Source: Elusimicrobiaceae bacterium (lineage in GTDB: Bacteria; Elusimicrobiota; Elusimicrobia; Elusimicrobiales; Elusimicrobiaceae). Taken from it: DNA of 64,000 bases. The position numbers and the translations under genes were made by a program. The stretch is taken from NCBI GenBank assembly GCA_017475405.1, contig JAFVFN010000006.1:100146-164145 (forward strand). Direction: 5' to 3'. This document shows, one piece after another, positions 1-7,605 of this stretch. The notes beneath the pieces were generated by a model, which was given only the letters and a program-made list of their open reading frames with translations, was not told the DNA's origin and ran no database searches. The stretch's first letter is position 1, and every line of letters begins with the position of its first letter.

Positions 1-164
1 TATTTGGCATTAGCATATTCGGCTGCATATTGTACATTACGCAGTCCTTCCAAAGCGCGTCCGCGCTCCAAGGCGCGTTGATATTTAGGCAAAGCGATGG
101 TAACCAACGTTCCAACCAATACCATTACAATTAATAATTCAATTAACGTAAAACCTTTTTTCAT
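1..164 (-). CDS. type IV pilin-like protein, N-terminal part (runs off the window)
   Basis: Only the first 54 codons are present, because the gene continues beyond position 1. The protein begins [13 protein letters not shown], a class III prepilin signal: short basic leader, Gly before the cleavage point, Phe at +1 and Glu at +5. A long hydrophobic helix ending in LPKYQRA follows. By family knowledge it would be cleaved and N-methylated by PilD and assembled into a pilus or pseudopilus. An AAGGAG ribosome binding site lies just upstream and overlaps the stop of the small pilin-like gene at 175-378, so the two are probably one transcript. The variable C-terminal domain is not visible, so its role among the paralogues cannot be judged. 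Confidence 0.85.
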   Translation of the reverse strand, partial: MKKGFTLIELLIVMVLVGTLVTIALPKYQRALERGRALEGLRNVQYAAEYANAK

Positions 165-174
165 AGAGTACTCC

Positions 175-378
175 TTACAAATTTTCTAACTGTCGTTGAC
201 GGGCTGCTTGTTGGGCATTTAATTGCTGTTGTACTTGCTCTGCCTGCCGCAACAGTTGCTGTTGTTGCGTGTGCTGAACCTGCACTGTTTTGGTATACTT
301 GGGCAACATAACGGCTAATAAGGTCATTACAATCACCAGTGTAATCAGTATCCCTATTAATCCGAACCCGTTTTTCAT
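175..378 (-). CDS. small atypical pilin-like membrane protein with Gln-rich tail
   Basis: A 67-residue protein. Its start (MKNGFGLIGI) resembles a prepilin signal, but the usual Glu at mature position 5 is replaced by Gly. One hydrophobic segment runs to about residue 26 (LPKYTKT). A Gln-rich, probably helical or coiled-coil tail of about 40 residues follows. It lies 10 nt upstream of the partial pilin gene on the same strand. Pilins lacking Glu5 are known among tip (minor) pseudopilins such as GspK, but this one is far shorter than GspK, so that role is a guess. No Shine-Dalgarno sequence precedes the ATG. A TATAAT hexamer ends 7 nt before it, which suggests a leaderless mRNA. Confidence 0.7.
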   Translation of the reverse strand: MKNGFGLIGILITLVIVMTLLAVMLPKYTKTVQVQHTQQQQLLRQAEQVQQQLNAQQAARQRQLENL

Positions 379-385
379 ATATTTT

Positions 386-391
386 ATTATA
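386..391 (-). promoter_or_regulatory. -10 box of the small pilin-like gene (leaderless layout)
   Basis: TATAAT on the minus strand with 7 nt between its end and the ATG at 378. Transcription would begin at or next to the start codon. No convincing -35 is visible. Confidence 0.5.
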
Positions 392-431
392 CAAAATCCA
401 ACCTTTTATTTTATAGAATAAAAGAAAACCC

Positions 432-1619
432 ATGAAAATCAAGCGGCTTTTTCTTATTTTATTTTTGCTTAACCTGCTTAACTACATTGACAGGCAGGTG
501 CTTTATGCCGTTTTCCCGTTGCTTCAAAACGATTTAGGATTAAATGATTTGCAACTAGGCACCCTGGCCTCTGCCTTTATGCTGATTTACATGTGCTACG
601 CCCCTGTCATAGGGTACTTGGCAGATCGGATGAACCGACCTAAACTGATTGCCCTGAGTGCTCTTCTTTGGAGTGGAGCCACCCTGGCCTGTGCAACGGC
701 TAAAAACTATGTTTCTTTGCTAATTCCGCGGGCATTGATTGGCGTAGGAGAAGGCGGGTTTACCACCATCGCGCAGCCCTTTTTGGCAGAGCATTATCCC
801 AAAGAAAAGCACGCTTCTTTGTTGGCCATCTTCGGACTGGCGCTTCCCGTTGGCAGTGCCCTGGGGTATGTGCTAGGCGGTGTAGTAGGAAAGCACTGGG
901 GTTGGCGTATTGCCTTTATGGCGGCCGGGATCCCCGGCGTATTTTTAGCTATATTGGCCTGGGTTTTTTTAAAAGACAAGTCACGCGAAATCCAAACTGT
1001 ACGACCTACTTTAAAAGATTATTTCCCCTTATTTAAAAACAAACCGTTTTTAAGTGTATGTTTTGCACAGGCCATGAGTACATTTGTCATGGGAGGGCTG
1101 TCTGCGTGGATGCCCATGTATTTACACCGTTATTTACATGTAGATGCCGCGCAGGCAGGCCTGCAATTTGGCATTCTGGTCATTGTATGCGGAGCAGCCG
1201 GTACCTATCTGGGCGGTAGAACAGCGGCCTGGCTACTTACACGTACTCAAAATGTCTATTATAAACTGATCGCAGGTTGTTTTTTGGCGACACTTCCTTT
1301 TTGTTGGCTGACACTCTCTATGACACATACACTTAGCGTACTGACTTGTTTGGGAATAGCACTTATTCTGCTGTTCATGCCGACAGGAGCCATTGCAGCA
1401 GCCTTGGTAGATACTACGTCACAAAATATTCGTTCTATGGCGTTTGCCGTAAATATTTTTATTATCCATTTACTAGGTGATGCGATATCACCTACACTCG
1501 TAGGGTTGGTATCTGATATGTGGAGTTTAAAAATAGCAGTATTTTGTGCCAGTTTAATGCTTGTGCCAGGGGCTTGGGTAAGTATACGTACCCAAAAAAA
1601 TCAATTAATTACAAAATAA
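432..1619 (+). CDS. MFS transporter, Spinster-like
   Basis: A 395-residue membrane protein with about 12 hydrophobic segments, the standard size of a major facilitator. The N-terminus contains LNYIDRQVL and, between helices 2 and 3, GYLADRMNRPK, the MFS signature loop G-x-L-a-D-R-x-x-R. The LNYxDR motif and the opening resemble the Spinster-type branch of exporters. The substrate cannot be told from sequence. It diverges from the pilin-like pair at 1-378. Its last codons overlap the convergent pilin at 1601 by 19 bp, so no intergenic terminator is possible between the two. It appears to be transcribed alone. Confidence 0.85.
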   Translation: MKIKRLFLILFLLNLLNYIDRQVLYAVFPLLQNDLGLNDLQLGTLASAFMLIYMCYAPVIGYLADRMNRPKLIALSALLWSGATLACATAKNYVSLLIPRALIGVGEGGFTTIAQPFLAEHYPKEKHASLLAIFGLALPVGSALGYVLGGVVGKHWGWRIAFMAAGIPGVFLAILAWVFLKDKSREIQTVRPTLKDYFPLFKNKPFLSVCFAQAMSTFVMGGLSAWMPMYLHRYLHVDAAQAGLQFGILVIVCGAAGTYLGGRTAAWLLTRTQNVYYKLIAGCFLATLPFCWLTLSMTHTLSVLTCLGIALILLFMPTGAIAAALVDTTSQNIRSMAFAVNIFIIHLLGDAISPTLVGLVSDMWSLKIAVFCASLMLVPGAWVSIRTQKNQLITK

Positions 1620-2125
1620 TTACCGACGGCCCAACTATAGTGATCCCAACCTGTAAACAAAATACCTCCCATACTTTGGCAAATAGATTTTACGCTTTCG
1701 TTCTTCTTGCCGCTACTTCCTAAATGACAAAAAAATTTACTGCCACTATCATTTACTCCGTGTTTTTCACGATAAAAATTGAATTCAAAATTTGGCATAT
1801 TGGCATTTCCTGTATGAGCAGCACAATAATTTATTGTGCAGGTATAGACATAACTGTTCTCCGGTAACTCTTCTCCAGAATCCTCTATCAAACCACTGGG
1901 GACTTCTATATCCAACTCACTAATATCTGCTGTATGCTCTCCATTTGCCAAATAATATACTTCTTGCGCTTGGACAATAGTTTTTAACATGGTTAAGGCC
2001 TCTGTCGCACGGCTCTTATAAACCGCTTTTTGATACTGAGGAACCGCTATGACCGCTAAAATACCTATGATGAGCACAACTACCAAAAGCTCAATTAATG
2101 TAAATGCTCTTTGATTTCTTTGCAT
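1601..2125 (-). CDS. type IV pilin-like protein
   Basis: A 174-residue prepilin. The start [19 protein letters not shown] has Ala rather than Gly before the Phe(+1) cleavage site and Glu at +5. The hydrophobic helix ends in AVPQYQKAV, as in all full-length pilins of this window. The middle carries the paralogue signature YYLANGEHTADISELDIEVP. The C-terminal part has a cysteine pair (FFC ... SICQSMGG) matching the D-region disulfide of type IV pilins. A GGAGAG ribosome site precedes the ATG. Unlike six other pilins here, it has no long structured leader. It lies 133 bp behind the fRMsr gene on the same strand. The 3' end overlaps the convergent MFS gene. Confidence 0.9.
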   Translation of the reverse strand: MQRNQRAFTLIELLVVVLIIGILAVIAVPQYQKAVYKSRATEALTMLKTIVQAQEVYYLANGEHTADISELDIEVPSGLIEDSGEELPENSYVYTCTINYCAAHTGNANMPNFEFNFYREKHGVNDSGSKFFCHLGSSGKKNESVKSICQSMGGILFTGWDHYSWAVGNYFVIN

Positions 2126-2258
2126 ATATCTCTCCTTATAAAGTTTTAAGCCCTATAAAGAGAAAATATCAAAAAAAAAAAACAATGCAAGTAAAATCCA
2201 GGCGCCCGACGAGCGCATAATCGTTACCAACAAACTATCGGGAAAAAACAGCTAATAC

Positions 2259-2720
2259 TTAAAGACGTGTGTTTTGAATAAATAATTGCACAGCCTGCTC
2301 TAAGTTGCTTTGATCATCTTGGTCAAAACGTCCCAGTTGCGGGGAATCTATATCCAATACACCCCATACTTGACCATCTTTGAAAACAGGAACTACAATT
2401 TCACTGTTAGACGCACTGTCACAGGCAATATGCCCTGCAAATTGATGTACATTCGCTACAAGCTGCGTTTGACCTGTTTGGGCGGCAGTTCCACATACGC
2501 CTTTGCCCAGCGGGATTCGCACGCAGGCGGGGTTTCCCTGGAAAGGCCCCAATACGAGCGTATGCTCACGCAACACATAAAAGCCGGCCCAATTGATTTG
2601 AGACAGTCCGTGAAACAATACGGCTGCCATATTAGACATATTGGCTACCGGATCAGTTTCCATAGAAAGGATACTTTCCAATTGGCGCAACAATAACGTA
2701 TAAGAGGCTGTTTTAGTCAT
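2259..2720 (-). CDS. msrC: free methionine-(R)-sulfoxide reductase (GAF domain)
   Basis: A 153-residue single GAF-domain protein of the YebR/fRMsr family, which reduces free methionine-R-sulfoxide in the cytoplasm. The three conserved cysteines are visible at GNPACV, GVCGTA and HIACDS, followed by the family sequence SEIVVPVF and LDIDSP near the C-terminus. The length matches the family (about 150-165). It is divergent from the oxygen-sensitive ferredoxin oxidoreductase operon across an 88-bp region with two overlapping promoters. This pairing suggests coordinated control under oxidative stress, which is inference. Confidence 0.88.
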   Translation of the reverse strand: MTKTASYTLLLRQLESILSMETDPVANMSNMAAVLFHGLSQINWAGFYVLREHTLVLGPFQGNPACVRIPLGKGVCGTAAQTGQTQLVANVHQFAGHIACDSASNSEIVVPVFKDGQVWGVLDIDSPQLGRFDQDDQSNLEQAVQLFIQNTRL

Positions 2721-2726
2721 ATAAGT

Positions 2727-2774
2727 ATTGTACTATTATTGCATTTGTAGTGCAAAAGACCTAAAATAATAGTA
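2727..2774. promoter_or_regulatory. overlapping divergent promoters with nested inverted repeat
   Basis: On the plus strand TTGCAT (2739-2744), 17 bp and TAAAAT (2762-2767) form a promoter for the ferredoxin oxidoreductase operon. On the minus strand TTGCAC (2750-2755), 17 bp and TACAAT (2727-2732) form one for msrC. A perfect 10-bp inverted repeat TACTATTATT / AATAATAGTA (2731-2740 / 2765-2774) surrounds an inner repeat TTGCA / TGCAA. It covers core elements of both promoters, as an operator would. No regulator gene is adjacent. Confidence 0.65.
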
Positions 2775-2808
2775 GGGACGGTTTGACCCCCGTTCCTATA
2801 GGAGACTT

Positions 2809-3015
2809 ATGCCAAGAATAGAAGTGGACGCAAACCGCTGCAAGGCGTGTTACCTGTGCGTCAACGTATGCCCTAAACAATGTTTGGGCAAATCTAAAAC
2901 CATCAGCAAAAAAGGATACTTCCCCGCGGAGCAAGAACGCCCGCAAGATTGTATCGGGTGCAAAATGTGTTATGTAATGTGCCCCGATGTCGCCATTACC
3001 GTGCTGAAGGATTAA
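2809..3015 (+). CDS. vorD: 2-oxoacid:ferredoxin oxidoreductase, delta (ferredoxin-like) subunit
   Basis: A 68-residue 2[4Fe-4S] ferredoxin with two clusters of the form CxxCxxCxxxC (CKACYLCVNVCP and CIGCKMCYVMCP). It is the electron-transfer subunit of a four-subunit 2-oxoacid:ferredoxin oxidoreductase, passing electrons from the thiamine-diphosphate active site to ferredoxin. It is the first gene of an operon in delta-alpha-beta-gamma order. A GGAG ribosome site lies 7 nt upstream. The leader RNA before it can form a small hairpin (GGGACGG / CCGTTCC). Confidence 0.88.
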   Translation: MPRIEVDANRCKACYLCVNVCPKQCLGKSKTISKKGYFPAEQERPQDCIGCKMCYVMCPDVAITVLKD

Positions 3016-3026
3016 GGAATTTTATC

Positions 3027-4193
3027 ATGATCACTGAAAAAACATTACGAAAAGGAAACGAAGCGTTGGCCGAAGGCGCGATCCGCGCGGGTGTACGCTT
3101 CTTTGCCGGGTATCCCATTACCCCGCAAAACGAAGTACCTGAATTTATGTCTGCGCACATCGCAGACGCAGGTGGTGCATTTGTACAGGCTGAAAGCGAA
3201 GTAGCCGCCATTAACATGGTATACGGAGCAGCTTCCACAGGCACACGCAGTATGACCTCCTCTTCCTCGCCGGGCGTCAGCCTTAAACAAGAAGGGATTA
3301 CCTATTTGGCCAGTGCTGATTTACCGTGCCTTATCGTCAACGTCATGCGCGGCGGCCCGGGGCTTGGCAGTATTGCCGGGGCGCAGGGGGATTATTTCCA
3401 AGCTACACGCGGCGGCGGTAACGGAGATTACCATATCATCGTACTTGCCCCCAACTCCGTAGAAGAACTGGGAAATTTCCCGAAATTAGCTTTTGATCTA
3501 GCTGAAAAATACCGTATGCCAGCGATGATTTTAGCCGACGGGATTTTGGGACAGATGATGGAAAGCATGTCGTTTAACTTTGAGCCTGTAGACCCCAACA
3601 AACTGGGTAAATTTGACTGGGCTGTAGACATCCACAAAAACGGACGTGCCAAAAACAATGTGTTTTCCTATAAAGGCGATCATTTGATTGCCGATGTAGT
3701 CGAACGCGCCAAACGCTATGGTCTGATTGAACAAACCGAACAGCGCTACGAAGAACGTAACTGCGAAGATGCCGATGTGATTTTAGTAGCATACGGACTG
3801 TCTTCCCGTGCGTGTTTAGAAGCTGTCAACCATGCCAAAGAACAAGGTCTGAAAGTGGGACTCTTCCGCCCTATTACGTTATGGCCGTTCCCGTCCAAAC
3901 GTTTGGCCGAACTAGCTGCTCAAACCAAAGGGATTTTGGTCGTAGAGCAAAGCCTAGGACAACTCGTCCAAGATGTCAAACTAGCCGTAGGGGATAAAGT
4001 ACCCGTAGGGTTAAATGCGTATCCGGCCGGCGGACAACCGGACGGCACCCAAATCTTAACGGCAGCTCATTCGCTCTTAACCGGCAAAAAAGAGGGGTTA
4101 TTTACACTCAAAGACCATGCCGAAGGATTTACCTATAACTGCCAACGCGATACCAACTTAGGCATACAAGGCGATCGCAAGGGGGCTAACTGA
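3027..4193 (+). CDS. vorB: 2-oxoacid:ferredoxin oxidoreductase, alpha subunit (VorB-like)
   Basis: A 388-residue pyrimidine-binding subunit of the POR/KOR/VOR superfamily. The FAGYPITPQNEVPEFM start motif and the ADYFQATRGGG-like stretch (here AQGDYFQATRGGGNGDY) are typical of VorB, the 2-oxoisovalerate enzyme of branched-chain amino-acid fermentation. A 2-oxoglutarate preference cannot be excluded. The C-terminal transketolase-like domain begins near residue 255 (ADVILVAYGLSS). The start at 3027 was chosen because an AAGGAA ribosome site precedes it and the family begins there. A longer reading from 2949 would run through the ferredoxin gene. It overlaps the next gene by one base (TGATG). 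Confidence 0.88.
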   Translation: MITEKTLRKGNEALAEGAIRAGVRFFAGYPITPQNEVPEFMSAHIADAGGAFVQAESEVAAINMVYGAASTGTRSMTSSSSPGVSLKQEGITYLASADLPCLIVNVMRGGPGLGSIAGAQGDYFQATRGGGNGDYHIIVLAPNSVEELGNFPKLAFDLAEKYRMPAMILADGILGQMMESMSFNFEPVDPNKLGKFDWAVDIHKNGRAKNNVFSYKGDHLIADVVERAKRYGLIEQTEQRYEERNCEDADVILVAYGLSSRACLEAVNHAKEQGLKVGLFRPITLWPFPSKRLAELAAQTKGILVVEQSLGQLVQDVKLAVGDKVPVGLNAYPAGGQPDGTQILTAAHSLLTGKKEGLFTLKDHAEGFTYNCQRDTNLGIQGDRKGAN

Positions 4194-4939
4194 TGACTAC
4201 CATTTTAGCTAAAAAACCAAACGCTTTGACCAATGTACCGATGCACTACTGTCCCGGTTGCGGACACGGTATTGTGCATCGTTTGATTGGCGAAACTTTA
4301 GAAGAACTGCACATTGACGACCGCGCCATCGGGGTAGCTCCGGTAGGATGCGCGGTATTTGCCGACTCTTATTTTGCCTGTGACTGTGTGCAGGGCGCTC
4401 ACGGACGCGGTCCGGCTATCGCTACGGGCATTAAACGCTCTAAACCGCAGGCCATTGTGTTTTCTTATCAAGGCGACGGTGATCTGGCCTCTATCGGGAT
4501 GGCAGAAATCGTACACGCGGCCGTGCGTAATGAAAACATTACGGTAATTTTTATTAATAACGCGATTTACGGAATGACTGGTGGCCAAATGGCTCCGACC
4601 ACTTTGGTAGGCCAGGTAGCTACCACCGCCCCCAAAGGACGTGATCCGAAACTGCAGGGTTGGCCGATTAACATGTGCGAAATGCTTTCCCAAATTACGG
4701 GTAGTAAATTTTTAGCACGCGGTGCAGTAGATACCCCGCAAAACGTACTTAAAACCAAACAATACCTCAAAAAAGCCTTTGAAAATCAGGTAAACAATAT
4801 CGGATTTTCCATGGTAGAGGTCATCAGCCAGTGCCCGACCAATTGGCATGCCGATGTCCAACAGGCGTTAGAATTTGTACGCACTAAAATGATCCCGCAA
4901 TATCCGTTGGGTGTATTTAAAGACGAGGGGGCCAAGTAA
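4193..4939 (+). CDS. vorA: 2-oxoacid:ferredoxin oxidoreductase, beta (TPP-binding) subunit
   Basis: A 248-residue thiamine-diphosphate-binding subunit. It begins near HYCPGCGHG, the conserved CxxCGH motif of the family. It carries the Mg-TPP motif GDGDLASIGMAEIVHAA ... NNAIYGMTGGQ around residues 93-130. With the alpha subunit it forms the active site that oxidatively decarboxylates a 2-oxoacid with CoA to acyl-CoA. It is translationally coupled to the alpha gene and followed after one base by the gamma gene. Confidence 0.9.
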   Translation: MTTILAKKPNALTNVPMHYCPGCGHGIVHRLIGETLEELHIDDRAIGVAPVGCAVFADSYFACDCVQGAHGRGPAIATGIKRSKPQAIVFSYQGDGDLASIGMAEIVHAAVRNENITVIFINNAIYGMTGGQMAPTTLVGQVATTAPKGRDPKLQGWPINMCEMLSQITGSKFLARGAVDTPQNVLKTKQYLKKAFENQVNNIGFSMVEVISQCPTNWHADVQQALEFVRTKMIPQYPLGVFKDEGAK

Positions 4940-4940
4940 T

Positions 4941-5477
4941 ATGTACCAAGGAATCAGAATCGCCGGATTTGGCGGACAAGGGGTGATTTCGGCCGGTATT
5001 TTACTGGCACAAGCCGGTGTGGAAAATAAACTTAATGCGAGCTGGCTTCCTTCTTACGGTCCAGAAATGCGCGGCGGAACCGCAAACTGTTCGGTGGTGG
5101 TTTCGGATGGGGAAGTATATACGCCGATTGTGTCCCGCCCGGATACGGTGATTGTTATGAACGAACCGTCACTTCCCAAGTTTGAGCCGATGCTTAAACC
5201 AGGCGGACTTTTAATCTTAAATAGTTCGTTAATTAACTCCCGTCCTACTCGCACGGATATCCAACTCGTATGCGTCCCTTGCAACGAGATCGCCCAACAA
5301 TTGGGCATGGACCGCATTGCAAACTTGGTAGCTTTGGGAGCGTTTATTAAGCTGACAGGCGCTGTAACGGTAGATGCCGTGGCAGACGCTATGAAAAAAG
5401 TATACAAGCGCGCCAAACCGGAAATGTTAGCACTTAACAAGAAAGCATTGGAAGCCGGATTTAACGCGGTTAAGTAG
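4941..5477 (+). CDS. vorC: 2-oxoacid:ferredoxin oxidoreductase, gamma subunit
   Basis: A 178-residue gamma-domain protein starting MYQGIRIAGFGGQGVISAG, the glycine-rich signature of POR/KOR gamma subunits. SYGPEMRGGTANCSVVVS follows at about residues 38-55, another family hallmark. It is the last gene of the operon and is followed by a perfect 18-bp terminator stem. The ATG at 4941 was chosen because it is one base after the beta stop and is where the family begins. An upstream in-frame ATG would lie inside the beta gene. Confidence 0.9.
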   Translation: MYQGIRIAGFGGQGVISAGILLAQAGVENKLNASWLPSYGPEMRGGTANCSVVVSDGEVYTPIVSRPDTVIVMNEPSLPKFEPMLKPGGLLILNSSLINSRPTRTDIQLVCVPCNEIAQQLGMDRIANLVALGAFIKLTGAVTVDAVADAMKKVYKRAKPEMLALNKKALEAGFNAVK

Positions 5478-5483
5478 TTTTAA

Positions 5484-5524
5484 AATACAAAATTAGTTGC
5501 CTTAATGGCAACTAATTTTGTATT
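5484..5524 (+). terminator. terminator of the ferredoxin oxidoreductase operon
   Basis: A perfect 18-bp inverted repeat, AATACAAAATTAGTTGCC (5484-5501) and its complement (5507-5524), with a 5-nt loop. The A/T-rich outer part supplies the U-tract. It lies just after the gamma stop and before tRNA-Phe. Confidence 0.85.
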
Positions 5525-5537
5525 ATATATAGGTAAT

Positions 5538-5609
5538 GCCGAGGTAGCTCAGTGGTAGAGCACTGGTCTGAAAAACCAGGTGTCGACAGTTCGATCCTGT
5601 CCCTCGGCA
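5538..5609 (+). tRNA. tRNA-Phe (anticodon GAA)
   Basis: The acceptor stem is GCCGAGG / CCTCGGC with discriminator A. The anticodon arm is CTGGT-CTGAAAA-ACCAG, giving anticodon GAA. The T arm is GACAG-TTCGATC-CTGTC and the D-arm motif is AGCTCAGTGGTAGAGC. The 3' CCA is not encoded. It stands alone, 28 bp before the convergent pilin gene. Confidence 0.97.
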
Positions 5610-5627
5610 TTTCGCTTTTTGTGTGCT

Positions 5628-6155
5628 CTATTTATCCAACCAATATACATAGTCCCATCCATTCTTCCAGGGAAGTTCCTGTCCTATTCCTAAAGAACGA
5701 CAAACATTCCGTTGGAATTCTCCTCCTGCCGATAAACATAGTCTATCGCCTTTTTGTGCTTGCCAAACATCATCATCTTGAAAAAACTCTACATAGCGAA
5801 TATTCTTGATCCCCACTTGTACATTTGTTGGGCCATCAAATACTCCATAAGTCCAAAGACCATTTTTCCCCTCGCTACATTTATAATATTCTGCTTTCTC
5901 ATTATGATAATAATTACAGTTATCTATCGGCATATCAATATCCAACTTTGTTAAATCAGTGGTATATTCTCCGTTTGCTAAAAAGTAGGATTCTTCCGCT
6001 TGTAATAATGACCTTGCTACAAAAAGCACTCTAGATAATTCAGCTTTCTTCACAGCCTTCTGATACTGAGGTACAGCGACTGCCGCTAGTATTCCTATAA
6101 CCAAGACTACCACTAAAAGTTCAATTAACGTGAACCCATTTTGTATTTTTTTCAT
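5628..6155 (-). CDS. type IV pilin-like protein with structured leader
   Basis: A 175-residue prepilin starting [21 protein letters not shown], with Gly before the cleavage site, Phe(+1) and Glu(+5). The helix end AVPQYQKAV and the signature YFLANGEYTTDLTKLDIDMP match its paralogues. The C-terminus has the D-region cysteine pair RLC ... VCRSLG. An inner pair (NC ... KC, around residues 86-100) may form a second disulfide. The ATG at 6155 has the signal sequence at its correct position. The longer reading to 6377 would translate the structured leader and was rejected. Confidence 0.92.
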   Translation of the reverse strand: MKKIQNGFTLIELLVVVLVIGILAAVAVPQYQKAVKKAELSRVLFVARSLLQAEESYFLANGEYTTDLTKLDIDMPIDNCNYYHNEKAEYYKCSEGKNGLWTYGVFDGPTNVQVGIKNIRYVEFFQDDDVWQAQKGDRLCLSAGGEFQRNVCRSLGIGQELPWKNGWDYVYWLDK

Positions 6156-6193
6156 ACTTATATTCCTTTTGTCTGTTTTCGGCCCTAGGGCAT

Positions 6194-6415
6194 AAAAAAC
6201 GGCTATTATACCCGGGCAACAAAACAGTCCCAAAATATAACAGCCGTAATTTCCCACCTTTACAGGCAGGAAACATTCGATAACCGTACGCTTGCAATCG
6301 CACGGGTACCTCAATCGGCTATTTTGGCGTTTTGTTGTGTGGCACAGGGCCACAACTACTGCTTTGAGCAGTTCCAAAATAGTTTAAATTATGTGTTTGC
6401 GTCTAGCGCAGTTTA
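6194..6415 (-). ncRNA. pilin leader RNA element, copy C
   Basis: Minus-strand leader of the pilin at 5628-6155, with the six-copy architecture. Hairpins ACTGCT-caa-AGCAGT (6358-6372) and GTGGC / GCCAC come first. P1 is CAACAAAAC (complement of 6329-6337) with GTTTTGTTG (complement of 6217-6225). The 5' box is AGCCG (6316-6320). P4 has a GTAA tetraloop between CCT and AGG. The alternative terminator pairs CGGCTGTTATA (6236-6246) with TATAATAGCCG (6200-6210), 11 bp with one G-U, followed by six U. The promoter is weaker than in other copies (possible -10 TAAACT at 6410-6415). Confidence 0.75.
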
Positions 6416-6432
6416 GAAAAATCCTCCTTCTG

Positions 6433-7605
6433 TTATTTTACTTGTATTAACGCAAAATGCAAGTATTCCGTTTCGGGCATACCAATTAAAATCGGATGGT
6501 CCTTGGCCTGCCCCCGCAGTTCTACAAGCACTGCTTGGCGCCCGGCTTTACTGGCCCCTTGGCGGATAATATCTACAAACAGTTCCCGTGAAATATGGTG
6601 GCTGCAGGTAGAAAACGCCAAATAACTACCGGCTTTCATACCCTCCAGAGCCATTTTGACCAGTTTTACATACAGACCTACTGCCTGCGGCAAAGCCTTG
6701 CGGCTTTTGACAAACGCCGGCGGGTCCAATAAAATCATATCCGGCTGATCCGGTAGTTCCCCTTTCTTAAGAGCAGAAAGCAACCGCTCGGCATCATCGC
6801 GGTGGAACACTACCGTGTCCTTCACTCCGTTTAGTTCAGCGTTCTTTTGGGCACATTCCACGGCTGCGGCTGAAGAATCACATCCCCATACCTGACTGGC
6901 CCCAGCTAACGCCGCCGTAATGCCAAATGCTCCGATATAGGAATACAAATCCAACACCAGTTTATCTTTAAAATACGGTTTTAAAAACTCACGATTTTCA
7001 CGTTGATCAAAGTAAAAACCTGTTTTTTGACCGCCACGCAACGGAACGTTATATTTCACCCCGTTTTCTTCAATTTCCACAGAGTCCGGGACTTCCCCGA
7101 TAATCTCAGGCGTATTGGTCAGCCCTTCCAGTGCCCGAAAGGCACTGTCGTTTTTGTAATAAATCCCCGTAGGTTTAAAAATTTTCTGCAAAGCTTTGGT
7201 AATTTGCGGTTTAAGCTTTTCCATACCCGCAGTCAATACATCTACTACTAATACGTCTCCGTAACGATCTACCACCAAGCCGGGCATACGGTCTGCTTCG
7301 CCGTAACACATACGACCGTATTTGCGTACGCCGATTTCTTTACGATAAGCATACGCGTTATCCAAGTTTTCAAAAACAAAATCTTCCGGAAGATCTTCTT
7401 CCCCCTTTTGCAACATGCGAACAGCAATTAAGCTGTGCGGGTTAAAATACCCGTAACCTACCTGTTTCCCTTCGTGCGATAAAACCCGCACCAAGGTACC
7501 GGGGTCAATAGATGTATCCAACCCGTCAATCTCATTAGAAAAAATCCACCAATGCCCCGCATTTAAACGGCGCTCTTCTTTGGCTTTTAACCGAATCTCA
7601 ATCAC
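6433..7605 (-). CDS. rlmI: 23S rRNA (cytosine-C5)-methyltransferase, RlmI type
   Basis: A 390-residue class I SAM-dependent methyltransferase. An N-terminal PUA domain (residues 1-75, with GHWWIFSNEID) is followed by the Rossmann methyltransferase domain with the SAM motif LDLYSYIGAFGITAALAG near residue 215. The catalytic motif DPPAFVKSRKAL (near 292) and the second conserved cysteine (FSTCSHH, near 334) are both present. RlmI methylates C1962 of 23S rRNA in E. coli. The length fits the family. It is the last gene of the lplA operon and overlaps the pyrE stop by 4 bp. Confidence 0.88.
   Translation of the reverse strand: MIEIRLKAKEERRLNAGHWWIFSNEIDGLDTSIDPGTLVRVLSHEGKQVGYGYFNPHSLIAVRMLQKGEEDLPEDFVFENLDNAYAYRKEIGVRKYGRMCYGEADRMPGLVVDRYGDVLVVDVLTAGMEKLKPQITKALQKIFKPTGIYYKNDSAFRALEGLTNTPEIIGEVPDSVEIEENGVKYNVPLRGGQKTGFYFDQRENREFLKPYFKDKLVLDLYSYIGAFGITAALAGASQVWGCDSSAAAVECAQKNAELNGVKDTVVFHRDDAERLLSALKKGELPDQPDMILLDPPAFVKSRKALPQAVGLYVKLVKMALEGMKAGSYLAFSTCSHHISRELFVDIIRQGASKAGRQAVLVELRGQAKDHPILIGMPETEYLHFALIQVK

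Noticed and set aside
2949..3026. N-terminal extension of the VOR alpha subunit starting at 2949
   Set aside because: It would read through the ferredoxin gene in another frame and lacks family similarity. The ATG at 3027 has a ribosome site.
6156..6377. Extended N-terminus of the pilin ending at 5628
   Set aside because: The extra 74 residues are translated from the structured leader. The prepilin signal must be at the N-terminus.
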